Shown: piece by piece, positions 50,885 to 59,068 of the stretch
Numbering within the stretch: the stretch's first letter is position 1
Layout of the letters: each line of letters starts with the position of its first letter
Assembly (NCBI GenBank): GCA_038325105.1
Contig: JBBQIR010000002.1
Coordinates: 1 to 64,000 of the forward strand
Reading direction: 5' to 3'
Length of the DNA: 64,000 bases
Origin: WSXY01 sp038325105
GTDB lineage: Bacteria; Actinomycetota; Coriobacteriia; Anaerosomatales; Anaerosomataceae
Made by a program: the position numbers and the translations under genes
Notes under the pieces: generated by a model
The model's input: only the letters and a program-made list of their open reading frames with translations
Database searches by the model: none
What the model was told of the DNA's origin: nothing

Positions 50885-50973
50885 TACAATTTCGCAGCGG
50901 ACAGCGGCTCGGTAGGCCTCCAAACCGACGCGCTGAGAGAGTCCGTTCATCCACTTTCGACCGCACGGTATGG

Positions 50974-50979
50974 TATCCT
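50974..50979 (+). promoter_or_regulatory. Candidate -10 for glnS
   Basis: TATCCT (50974-50979) lies 8 nt before ATG 50988 with no Shine-Dalgarno sequence between; the overlapping TATGGT at 50969-50974 is an alternative. This suggests a leaderless or near-leaderless message. Confidence 0.4.
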
Positions 50980-50987
50980 CGGCGACC

Positions 50988-52688
50988 ATGGACACACATT
51001 CCGCACCCACACCTGAGAAGAGCGATTTCATCCGCGACATCGTGGCCGCCGACCTGCGCGAAGAGCGAGTCAGCGGGGTCGTCACGCGCTTCCCTCCGGA
51101 GCCGAACGGCTACCTCCACATCGGACACGCGAAGTCGATTTGTCTGAACTTCGGCATCGCCGCCGAGTTCTCGGGGCGCTGTCACCTCAGGTTCGACGAC
51201 ACCAATCCCGTCAAGGAGGAGCAGGAGTACATCGACGCCATCAAGGCCGATGTGCGCTGGCTCGGTTTCGACTGGGGCGAGCACCTCTACTACGCGTCTG
51301 ACTACTTCGAGCAGCTCTACGAGTGGGCGGCCTACCTCATCGGCCAGGGCAAAGCGTACGTCGACGACCTTTCCGCCGAGGAGATCCGCGAGCACCGCGG
51401 CACGCTCACGGAACCCGGTCGCGAGAGCCCGTGGCGGAGCCGAACAGCCGAGGAGAACCTCGACTTGTTCGAGCGCATGCGCGCCGGTGAGTTCCCGGAT
51501 GGTTCACGCGTCCTGCGCGCCAAGATCGACATGTCCTCGGGCAACATCAACTTCCGCGATCCGGTGATGTACCGGATCCTCCATGCCGCTCACCCGCGCA
51601 CCGGCGACGCGTGGTGTATCTACCCGTCGTACGACTTCGCCCACGGCCAGTCCGACGCTATAGAGGGCATCACGCACTCGATCTGCACCCTGGAGTTCCA
51701 GGACCACCGTCCCCTCTACGACTGGTTCGTGGAGAACCTGCCGGTGCCCTCGACCCCGCACCAGTACGAGTTCGCCCGCCTCAACCTCACGCACACGGTG
51801 CTCTCGAAGCGGGTGCTGCTCACGCTTGTGAAGGACGGATACGTTCGCGGCTGGGACGACCCCCGCATGCCCACGCTCACCGGCATTCAGCGCCGAGGAT
51901 TCCCCGCCGAAGGCATCCGCGACTTCGCGGCGATGATCGGCGTCGCTCGCGCGGACAGCGTTGTCGAGATCGAGATGCTCGAGCACGCGGTGCGCAACGT
52001 TCTCAACCGCACGGCACTGCGGCGGTTCGCGGTCCTCGACCCGCTCAAGGTCGTCATCGAGAACTTCCCCGAGGACCAGGTCGAGGATATGGACGTCATG
52101 AACAATCCGGAGGACCCGTCGGCGGGTACACGGAAGGTTCCCTTCTCCCGCGAGCTGTGGATCGAGCGCGAGGACTTTATGGAGGAAGCGCCCAAGAAGT
52201 TCTTCCGCCTCGCTCCGGGCCGTGAGGTCCGCCTGCGCTCGGCGTACTTCGTCACCTGCAACGAGGTCGTCAAAGACGCCGACGGCACCATCCTCGAGCT
52301 CCGGTGCACGTACGATCCTGACACCCGCGGCGGCAGTGCGCCCGACGGTCGTCGGCCAAAGGGAACGCTTCACTGGCTCTCGGCTCCGCATGCGGTACCT
52401 GCCGAGGTTCGGCTCTACGACCATCTCTTCGCTAGTCCCTTCCCGGGTTCCGGCGGTCGCGACCTGTTCGAGGATCTCAACCCCGATTCCGAAACCGTAG
52501 TGCACGGGTGCCTGGTCGAGCCTGCTCTCGCAGACGCCACGATCGGCGAAACCGTGCAATTCGAGAGGGTCGGCTATTTCTGTGTCGATCGGGAGTCGAC
52601 GAGTGGCGCGCCAGTCTTCAACCGGACACTCACTCTCAAAGACACGTGGGCCAAGGTGCAGGCGCAAGGTCGCCAGAACACGGCTTGA
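50988..52688 (+). CDS. glnS: Glutaminyl-tRNA synthetase
   Basis: A class I synthetase, 566 aa, E. coli GlnRS-like. TRFPPEPNGYLHIGHAKS has HIGH; TVLSKRVLL is the KMSKS equivalent; GFDWGEHLYYASDYFEQLY and the two-barrel anticodon domain (from about 350) are typical. ATG 50988 (MDTHSAPTPEKSDF) is preferred; ATG 50970 lies in the -10 region. Actinomycetota often lack GlnRS and use the GatCAB route, so its presence beside tRNA-Gln is notable. Confidence 0.96.
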   Translation: MDTHSAPTPEKSDFIRDIVAADLREERVSGVVTRFPPEPNGYLHIGHAKSICLNFGIAAEFSGRCHLRFDDTNPVKEEQEYIDAIKADVRWLGFDWGEHLYYASDYFEQLYEWAAYLIGQGKAYVDDLSAEEIREHRGTLTEPGRESPWRSRTAEENLDLFERMRAGEFPDGSRVLRAKIDMSSGNINFRDPVMYRILHAAHPRTGDAWCIYPSYDFAHGQSDAIEGITHSICTLEFQDHRPLYDWFVENLPVPSTPHQYEFARLNLTHTVLSKRVLLTLVKDGYVRGWDDPRMPTLTGIQRRGFPAEGIRDFAAMIGVARADSVVEIEMLEHAVRNVLNRTALRRFAVLDPLKVVIENFPEDQVEDMDVMNNPEDPSAGTRKVPFSRELWIEREDFMEEAPKKFFRLAPGREVRLRSAYFVTCNEVVKDADGTILELRCTYDPDTRGGSAPDGRRPKGTLHWLSAPHAVPAEVRLYDHLFASPFPGSGGRDLFEDLNPDSETVVHGCLVEPALADATIGETVQFERVGYFCVDRESTSGAPVFNRTLTLKDTWAKVQAQGRQNTA

Positions 52689-52934
52689 ACTCGGGATACG
52701 GTCTTGGGGCGCCCTGTGCCCGGCTACGCCGTGCGACCTTGGACTACCCCTCGACTACCTGTGGCGTCGCCATCCTCGGTTCACCAGCGACCTCGCAGGA
52801 GCGGGTCTGAGGAATGCCTTGCTCCATGAAGGTGCCGATGCTCGGCGTCGTCGTACTGGTTGACGGACGGCGAGGACTGCGAGGAATGCTAGTATCGGGA
52901 TAAGCTCATTTCGTACCGGCAGGGGGCAATCGAC
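52689..52934. other. Intergenic region between glnS and the protease gene
   Basis: 246 bp without a credible gene. The only signal I see is an extended -10 pattern near its end (52887-52895). Confidence 0.5.
52887..52895 (+). promoter_or_regulatory. Candidate extended -10 promoter for the GYF-protease gene
   Basis: TGC followed by TAGTAT (52890-52895), about 40 nt before the GTG start. No -35 at proper spacing. Confidence 0.4.
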
Positions 52935-55340
52935 GTGGCGGATTCAAACCAGGGGTGGTACGTCGGGAAGAGCGGTTCCACGGTCCACAACGGACCCTAC
53001 GCGTGGACAGATCTCGTTTCGTCCGCACGATCGGGAGATCTCGTTGCCGACGACCTCGTTTGGCACGAGTCATGGTCGGATTGGCGAGCCGTCGGCATGA
53101 TCCCCGAGCTAGCGCCACAGCTGCAGCCCAGCGTACAGCCAGCCGCGCCGCCGGTCACGCCGCAGTCTGCGCCCGTCCGTCCCCGTGGTCGCCGAGGGAT
53201 CGTTTTGGGCCTGGCGGCAGCGGTCGTCGGCATCGCCGTCTTTGGCGGGCTGGCGTGGTGGCTTCTCGGCTCGGGTGGCGGAAGCGCGGGCAGCGGACCG
53301 AGTCTCGGCACCGCCGAGGCGAAGCTCCCCGACCGGGCTTCGCTCATCGAGACCGCCGAGTGGGGCGAGGTGCCCGCGAACCAGATCTGCGTGATGATGG
53401 CCGACGGTTCGCAGCGTTCGGACGCCGAGAAGGTCGCCAAAGCGGTAGGCGGAACGGTTGTCGGCGAGGTCGAGTTCGTGGCGCTCTATCAGATTGAGTT
53501 CCCCGGCACCACCGAGGCGGATCTTGCCTCGGCGATGCAGAAAGCGGAGGCCGAGGCGGGCGTCGAGTCCGCATTCCCGAACCAGCAGGTCTACAGTGAC
53601 GCCGAGATATGGGGAACACGCGTTGACCCGTACGACGACCCGGTCTACGGCGCCGCTGCGGGTGAAGGGTACAAGGCAATCGGCGTTGCTCAGGCGTGGA
53701 AGTACATCAAGGGCGCCCAGGCGGACCTGAGCCCGGTCAGGGTCGGCGTCGTTGACGACGGCATCTACCTGCCCGGCGACGGGACGGAAAACGAGTTCGA
53801 AGGCGGCGGGGCCAAAGTCGAGTACCCCGATCCATCCGCGGGCGAGCTAACCGCACCGGAGGTCTGGGAGGACGGCAGGACCAACCCGGCCGGCAGCCAC
53901 GGCACCGGGGTCAGCACCATTATCGGCGCGGACCCCGACAACGGCGGCGCTACTGGCGTGGCAGGGCCGCTCGGCAGCAAGCTCACCATCTCGATGATCA
54001 ACCACTATGGCGGCCAGTACGGCGACACGTTGACGACACCCGACCCCGACGACCCCACGAAGTACGCGGCATCCGACGGGAACACGTACACAGAGGGTTC
54101 GCTCGTAGCGATCGCCAAGCAGATCAAGGACGGCGCAACGGTCATCAACTGCTCGTGGGGCAACTCGGACACGCATCCCGGCACCGTCGCCGTGTACAAA
54201 CGCTTCTTCGAAAAGATGGCCGAAGAGCACCCCGGTGTGCTCTTCGTGTGCTCGGGTGGCAACGGCGGCAAGGTGATGGATGGCGCCAAGCGGATCCCGA
54301 GCGGCCTCAAGCTCCCCAACATGATCACCGTCGGTGCCCTCAATGCCGACGGAACGACTGCCAAGTACGCCGATAGAGCGAGCGAGAACTACGAAATCAC
54401 GCTTGGCGCACCGGGGACCGGCGCGGTCGTCGGCCTCAAGGAGGATGGCGGCGCCGAGCGCCAGGACGGCTCGAGCTTTGCCGCGCCGCAGGTGGCTGCG
54501 GCCGCCGCCATCCTCAAGTCGATCAACCCGAAGCTCACCGCCGGCCAGATAAAGACGATAGTCGCCGAGACCGCGCGCCCCGGCGTGCCAAACACCTCCG
54601 GCGACCCAAAGGCCACCTCAAAGCTCGTCAACACCAAGGAGATGGGCGCTGGGGTTCTTGCTGTCGATGAGGCTGTCCTGCGGGTCATCAACGACCTGCG
54701 CAAAGCCAAAGACCTCAAGCCGCTTACGGGCGAGCTTCTGGAGCAGATGGGCGTGGTCGATGCAGTTGCGATCACCGGTGAGACGGGCGAGTACACCGTG
54801 AAGGGCATCGTGAAGGCGGCCGCTGGCGGGGAGACGAAGCTGTCAATCTCGGTCACCGGTGCGAATAACTCCATAGGGGGCAATGGTTCGCAGTCTGTCT
54901 CGGTGCCGGGCGAGGTGTCCTGGAGCGTGACGCTGCCCGAGGACAAGGGCACGATCAAGGTTACGCGTTCAGACAACGGTGCCGCGAGCATCATCACGAT
55001 CGATCGTGGAGGGCTCGAAGGGACGTGGGAGTTCCCAGAGACGATGAAGATCGCAGGCGGCAGCGGGACGTTTCAGTCTGGTGCCATGATCAAGATGCCT
55101 ATCGTTGCCGACGGTAAAGGCTACGCGATGGGAGGCTCGTGGACCGATACCACGGTGACCCTTGAGGGCGACAAGGTGAAGATCGTGCACCGGTATCCAG
55201 GGATTGATATCGGGATTTTTGCCGGAACGCCAGGCGGCACCTCCACGTACACGGGGACGCTCAGCGGCGATACGATCACGGGCACGTGCGTCGACACGTA
55301 CAACGGGTCGTGGGAGTGGATTGCGACCCGGGTCGAGTAG
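52935..55340 (+). CDS. GYF_2-TM-subtilisin (S8) protease fusion
   Basis: 801 aa. Residues 7-58 form a GYF_2-type domain (WYVGKSGSTVHNGPY, SDWRAVGMIPEL). A Pro-rich linker leads to a basic stretch (RPRGRRG) and a TM helix at about 88-111, so the GYF domain is cytoplasmic and the rest extracellular. Residues 145-222 resemble an I9-type propeptide. The S8 domain has Asp274 (VGVVDDGIY), His322 (GSHGTGVST), the oxyanion Asn in CSGGNGGK and Ser518 or so (DGSSFAAPQ). The C-terminal 240 residues are Gly/Thr-rich beta-like domains of unknown type. GTG 52935 has a GGGGG site upstream. The substrate is unknown. Confidence 0.88.
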   Translation: MADSNQGWYVGKSGSTVHNGPYAWTDLVSSARSGDLVADDLVWHESWSDWRAVGMIPELAPQLQPSVQPAAPPVTPQSAPVRPRGRRGIVLGLAAAVVGIAVFGGLAWWLLGSGGGSAGSGPSLGTAEAKLPDRASLIETAEWGEVPANQICVMMADGSQRSDAEKVAKAVGGTVVGEVEFVALYQIEFPGTTEADLASAMQKAEAEAGVESAFPNQQVYSDAEIWGTRVDPYDDPVYGAAAGEGYKAIGVAQAWKYIKGAQADLSPVRVGVVDDGIYLPGDGTENEFEGGGAKVEYPDPSAGELTAPEVWEDGRTNPAGSHGTGVSTIIGADPDNGGATGVAGPLGSKLTISMINHYGGQYGDTLTTPDPDDPTKYAASDGNTYTEGSLVAIAKQIKDGATVINCSWGNSDTHPGTVAVYKRFFEKMAEEHPGVLFVCSGGNGGKVMDGAKRIPSGLKLPNMITVGALNADGTTAKYADRASENYEITLGAPGTGAVVGLKEDGGAERQDGSSFAAPQVAAAAAILKSINPKLTAGQIKTIVAETARPGVPNTSGDPKATSKLVNTKEMGAGVLAVDEAVLRVINDLRKAKDLKPLTGELLEQMGVVDAVAITGETGEYTVKGIVKAAAGGETKLSISVTGANNSIGGNGSQSVSVPGEVSWSVTLPEDKGTIKVTRSDNGAASIITIDRGGLEGTWEFPETMKIAGGSGTFQSGAMIKMPIVADGKGYAMGGSWTDTTVTLEGDKVKIVHRYPGIDIGIFAGTPGGTSTYTGTLSGDTITGTCVDTYNGSWEWIATRVE

Positions 55341-55402
55341 ACACCGAGGACTCGCAGCACCAGTCCCGGCGGTCGCGCCAAACTCAGACCCGCTCCGCGA
55401 CC

Positions 55403-55411
55403 TGCTACAAT
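55403..55411 (+). promoter_or_regulatory. Extended -10 promoter for rnpB
   Basis: TGC followed by TACAAT (55406-55411), 6-7 nt before the predicted RNA 5-prime end. The -35 is poor. Confidence 0.55.
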
Positions 55412-55416
55412 CATGC

Positions 55417-55771
55417 GCGGTGGAGTGGGCCGGACGGCCGCGCGTCTCCTTGTGGGGCGTGAGGAAAGTCCGGACTCCGATGGGCAGGGTGCCTGCTAAC
55501 GGCAGGGCGCGGTGACGCGACGGAAAGTGCCACAGAAAAGAAAACTCCCCCGTCTTCGGACGGAGGAAAAGCTGAAACGGTGCGGTAAGAGCGCACCAGC
55601 GTCACGGTAACGTGACGGCTTGGCAAACCCCACCCGGAGCAAGGGCAAATAGGAGCGATTAAGGCTGGCCCGGCCGGCGCTCGGGTATGCCCGCGTGAGG
55701 CCGTCGGCGACGGCGGTCCCAGATAGATGGTCGTCAACTACAGAATCCGGCTTACAGGCCCACTCCACCGC
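55417..55771 (+). ncRNA. rnpB: RNase P RNA (class A)
   Basis: About 355 nt. The ends pair (GGTGGAGTGGGCC with GGCCCACTCCACC). Conserved regions are present: GAGGAAAGTCCGGACTCC (CR I), ACAGAAAAG, the GAAACGGTGCGG segment, AGGGCAAATAGGAGCGA, and CAGATAGATGG with CAGAATCCGGCTTAC near the 3-prime end (CR V). It matures tRNA 5-prime ends with the protein RnpA. The 3-prime end abuts the stop codon of the convergent chelatase gene at 55772, leaving no room for a separate terminator. Confidence 0.96.
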
Positions 55772-57736
55772 CTACACGCTGCGTACGCGCTCCCGGACCG
55801 TCTCGGTGAGCGTGCTCGCGTCAAAAGCCGCCAGTCGGACGTACTCCCCGCCCGCCGTGCGTGCGATCTCGCGCGCTGCGCTCCCGCCGCCGGGGACTCC
55901 CGTTGTATCGATGACGATGGTGTTGATCTGCGCCTCTTTGATGCGCCGTGCCGCCGTCTTGGCGTCATCGCTACCAAGCCCGCCGTTGATCCCGACGTTA
56001 CCCTTGCCATCGGTCACGAGGACCAGCCACGGGATGACGTCGTCGTTGCGACGCGCTTCGGTCTCAAGGACTTCAAGGGAGCGCACGAGTCCGTGAGCAA
56101 GCGGTGTCGCACCGCCCGTCGGCAGAGCGCGCAGCTTGAGTTGCGCGAGTTCAACGCTTGCGGTCGGTGCGAGAACGACTTCGGCGGTCTCCCCGCGAAA
56201 CGCGACAACGCCAACGCGGTCGCGGCGCTGGTAGGCGTCGACAAGCAACTCGAGTACGGCCGCCTTCGCGGCGTCCATGCGGTTTGCCGCACCCATGGAG
56301 CCGCTGGCGTCGACACAGAAGACGATCGAGGCACCGACGCGCCGGCGGCGGACCTTATTGCGAAGGTCAGACGGCTCCAGTGCAATCGCCATGTCGCTAG
56401 TGCGTGAGTTCTGGAACGGTGCGGCTGCCCGGATGGTCGCGTCGAACGCGATGTCCCGCTGTGCGCCGGGTTTGAGCGGCTCGGACCGGACGTACCGGCC
56501 CGAACGGTCATCGGAGGTTGTCTCCTGGCGCTTACCACCATACGAGCGGCGCACCCGGTCGATTTCGAGCGACAAACGGGACGGGACATCATCTGGCGTT
56601 CCGGACTGCCCGACCTGCTCGGCCGCCACGCGAACGCCCCGAACCACGGCCTCGCCGTCGCCGAGACCGGGATCCGTGCTGCCGCCCGACGATTCCGGCG
56701 GGTTCTCCCCCGACGCACCAGCAGCGGACAGCGCGCTCTGGAGCCGGTCTTCGTCGAAGCGTTCATCGGTGAATGGGGTACGGCGCATGCGATGCGCAAG
56801 CACCATCGGGGCAACCATTCGGATATGAGCCGAGGTGACCTCGTTCGATCCCTCGAGAAGTGCAAACGCCGTTGCCGCTCGGGCCATGACGAGATCCGCG
56901 CGGTGGCCGTCGACACCCATCGACGAACAGACTGACGCGATCAGAAACAGGAGATCATCGTCGAGCTCCAGGTCCGGCAATCGCTTCTGTGCGGACTCGA
57001 GCTTCTGCCGCAGTGAGTTCTCATCGGCGCTCCACTGGCGGGCGAACCCTTCCGGATCGTCCTCGAAACCGCGGCGGCGGCGCATGACTTCAACGCGCTC
57101 GGCAGGATCATCGATTCCTTCGACGTCGACGCACAGCCCGAAGCGGTCGAGGAGCTGCGGGCGCAACTCACCTTCCTCGGGATTCATGGTGCCGACGAGG
57201 ATGAAGCTTGCCGGATGCGCGTGGCGCACACCCTCACGCTCAACGACGTTGACGCCGCTTGCCGCAGAATCGAGTAGCGAATCAACAAGGTGGTCCTCGA
57301 GGAGATTGACCTCGTCGACGTAGAGAATGCCACGGTTGGCCTCGGCGAGCAGGCCGGGCTCGTAGCGGCGCTCGCCGCTCTTAAGCGCGTGCTCCAAGTC
57401 GAGCGTCCCGACAACGCGGTCCTCGGTCGCCGATACGGGCAGATTGACGAGCCGAGGGCGGCGCCGTGAGGCTGCGGGGTCCGTAATGGCCGAGCACTCG
57501 GCGCACATGGCCCGGCGATCGTTCGGATCGCATCCGTAGACGCACGCGGTGACCACGTTGATTTCCGGCAGCACGTCGGCAAGCGCGCGGACAGCAGTGG
57601 ATTTCGCGGTGCCCTTCTGGCCCCGAACGAGTACTCCCCCGACGCGCGGGTCGACCGCATTGATCAGCAGTGCCGTCTTCAGGGTGTGCTGTCCCACGAC
57701 AGCGCTGAATGGGAACTTCCGGCGGTCTGCGTTCAC
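55772..57736 (-). CDS. Magnesium/cobalt-chelatase-type protein, fused ChlI and ChlD (AAA+ and VWA)
   Basis: About 654 aa. The N-terminal AAA+ domain (1-300) has Walker A GQKGTAKS, a Cys cluster (CVYGCDP and MCAEC) as in BchI relatives, and GILYVDEVNLLEDHLVDSLLD. An acidic/Pro linker (about 330-390) leads to a VWA domain with MIDAS DASGSMG. Such proteins drive metal insertion with a ChlH/CobN subunit, which is not in the window; the target could equally be a cobalamin enzyme or an unknown client. GTG 57736 has GAGGGG 5-6 nt upstream; GTG 57742 is an alternative. It ends against rnpB. Confidence 0.87.
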   Translation of the reverse strand: MNADRRKFPFSAVVGQHTLKTALLINAVDPRVGGVLVRGQKGTAKSTAVRALADVLPEINVVTACVYGCDPNDRRAMCAECSAITDPAASRRRPRLVNLPVSATEDRVVGTLDLEHALKSGERRYEPGLLAEANRGILYVDEVNLLEDHLVDSLLDSAASGVNVVEREGVRHAHPASFILVGTMNPEEGELRPQLLDRFGLCVDVEGIDDPAERVEVMRRRRGFEDDPEGFARQWSADENSLRQKLESAQKRLPDLELDDDLLFLIASVCSSMGVDGHRADLVMARAATAFALLEGSNEVTSAHIRMVAPMVLAHRMRRTPFTDERFDEDRLQSALSAAGASGENPPESSGGSTDPGLGDGEAVVRGVRVAAEQVGQSGTPDDVPSRLSLEIDRVRRSYGGKRQETTSDDRSGRYVRSEPLKPGAQRDIAFDATIRAAAPFQNSRTSDMAIALEPSDLRNKVRRRRVGASIVFCVDASGSMGAANRMDAAKAAVLELLVDAYQRRDRVGVVAFRGETAEVVLAPTASVELAQLKLRALPTGGATPLAHGLVRSLEVLETEARRNDDVIPWLVLVTDGKGNVGINGGLGSDDAKTAARRIKEAQINTIVIDTTGVPGGGSAAREIARTAGGEYVRLAAFDASTLTETVRERVRSV

Positions 57737-57751
57737 CCGCACCCCTCTGCA

Positions 57752-57791
57752 ACAGAAAACGACCTGCCTACACTATATGGTAGGCAGGTCG
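57752..57791 (-). terminator. Terminator between the acidic protein and chelatase genes
   Basis: A perfect 12-bp inverted repeat, CGACCTGCCTAC with GTAGGCAGGTCG, has an 8-nt loop. On the minus strand it is followed by TTTTCTGTT. It lies about 24 bp after the upstream stop, so the chelatase gene is likely to have its own start or rely on read-through. Confidence 0.85.
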
Positions 57792-57814
57792 TATCTGTCA
57801 CCAATATTTTGTGG

Positions 57815-58900
57815 TTAGAGCGCTTTCCACTGGAATGAGCCACATTCCGCCGGCGTGCTCTCGTTGACCTTGGGGCACGTGTTCGAGTAGATGCAGTCCG
57901 CGCACGTGTAATCGGCAAGGGACAGATCGCCTGCCGGCTCGTAGACGGTCGTCGGCGCTTCGGGCGCCAAAGGTGCGTCCGCGTAGTCGCCCATGATGAC
58001 CGGTTGCGGTGAGAACGGGTCCTCACCGGCCGACTGGTTGGCGATAAGCGAGTCGTCGGCGAGAAGTACAGGCTGGGGCTCCACCACGACTTCAGGCTCG
58101 GATTCGATGATGACTTCGGGTTCCGGCTCCGGTGCGGATAGCGACGCCGGCTCGGTCGGCAGCTCGTACGCGGGCTCGGTGACGGCCGCGACTTCCACCG
58201 CGTCGACGTTCATCCACGGCCAGGTACCGTCATCACTCACTGCCTCTTCAGCGACAACCGCCTCCTCAGCCTCGGCTGGCGCCTGCTCCACACCTGACGG
58301 CTCCTCGGTGTAGCTGAGCGACGCAATGACTGCCGAGAGATCATCGGCAATCGCAGCAGGCGCGGCCTCCTGGGACTCGGGAATCGGATTGGACTCCTCC
58401 GGCTCCTGTGTCGGAGCGGACTCCGAAAGAGGCTCATCGTCGCCAAGAATCGGCGGCATCGGAGCGACGTCGTCTTCAGGCAGGACGGCAAAACCAACGG
58501 ACTCCGGGGGCACGATGCCTTCAGCAGCCATACTGCTCGTCGCACGCTCAAGCGCGGCCGTCAGTGCATCGTCAGCACCAAGGGAGTCGACAGCTGCGGC
58601 CACTTCCTCGATTGCAGCGTCGGCCGATATGTCTTCGCCGATGTCCGTCTCTGGGGTCTCCCAGACACCAGCAGCCGCATCATCTGAGGCGGGCGCTGTT
58701 ACGGGCATGCCGACGAGAACGACCGGTGCGGCAGCACCGAGGTCGGCGATGTACACGTCCACAGTGTCGACGTTGATACCGCCGGAGAGCGCAACCGATT
58801 GCACCGCTCTCGCCGCGAGGTCTCTCGTGTCGAACACTTCCGTACTGAGAAGGGTCAGCGACAGGTCATCGCGACTCCGACCAACCAGGAAGAACGGCAT
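57815..58900 (-). CDS. Acidic protein of unknown function with C-terminal four-cysteine motif
   Basis: 361 aa; I do not recognise the family. Residues 1-70 (MPFFLVGRSRDDLSLTLLS ... VDVYIADLG) look like a compact folded domain. Residues 70-325 are low-complexity, rich in Glu, Ala, Pro, Ser and Asp and probably disordered. The last 29 residues carry C333, C336, C342 and C353 (CX2CX5CX10C; CADCIYSNTCPK and ECGSFQWKAL), likely a zinc or Fe-S site. There is no signal peptide or TM. The ATG has AAGGAG 6 nt upstream, with its own promoter and terminator. The neighbouring chelatase is suggestive but not proof of a metal-related role. Confidence 0.8.
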   Translation of the reverse strand: MPFFLVGRSRDDLSLTLLSTEVFDTRDLAARAVQSVALSGGINVDTVDVYIADLGAAAPVVLVGMPVTAPASDDAAAGVWETPETDIGEDISADAAIEEVAAAVDSLGADDALTAALERATSSMAAEGIVPPESVGFAVLPEDDVAPMPPILGDDEPLSESAPTQEPEESNPIPESQEAAPAAIADDLSAVIASLSYTEEPSGVEQAPAEAEEAVVAEEAVSDDGTWPWMNVDAVEVAAVTEPAYELPTEPASLSAPEPEPEVIIESEPEVVVEPQPVLLADDSLIANQSAGEDPFSPQPVIMGDYADAPLAPEAPTTVYEPAGDLSLADYTCADCIYSNTCPKVNESTPAECGSFQWKAL

Positions 58901-58954
58901 TTGTTGCTCCTTACTTGGGCGATTGTGCGCAGAGGCGCACTCTCATTTATCCCC

Positions 58955-58983
58955 ATGCTACGGTGACTGTCCGTGACGGGCAA
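58955..58983 (-). promoter_or_regulatory. Promoter for the acidic Cys-tailed protein
   Basis: -35 TTGCCC (58983-58978), a 17-nt spacer and -10 TAGCAT (58960-58955) on the minus strand, about 55 nt before the ATG at 58900. Confidence 0.6.
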
Positions 58984-59068
58984 CACATGGAGCCGTTTCC
59001 GTTGCGTATGATACGATTCGTTCATCTGCGAACGCCCTTCTCGGGACTACGAGAGACAGTTGCTGCCG

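Noticed and set aside
51504..52667. 387-codon open frame on the minus strand opposite glnS
   Set aside because: It is a shadow of glnS, whose HIGH and KMSKS motifs establish the coding frame.
57752..57791. 12-bp palindrome as a regulator-binding operator
   Set aside because: Its T-run on the minus strand and its place right after a stop codon make a terminator the better reading.
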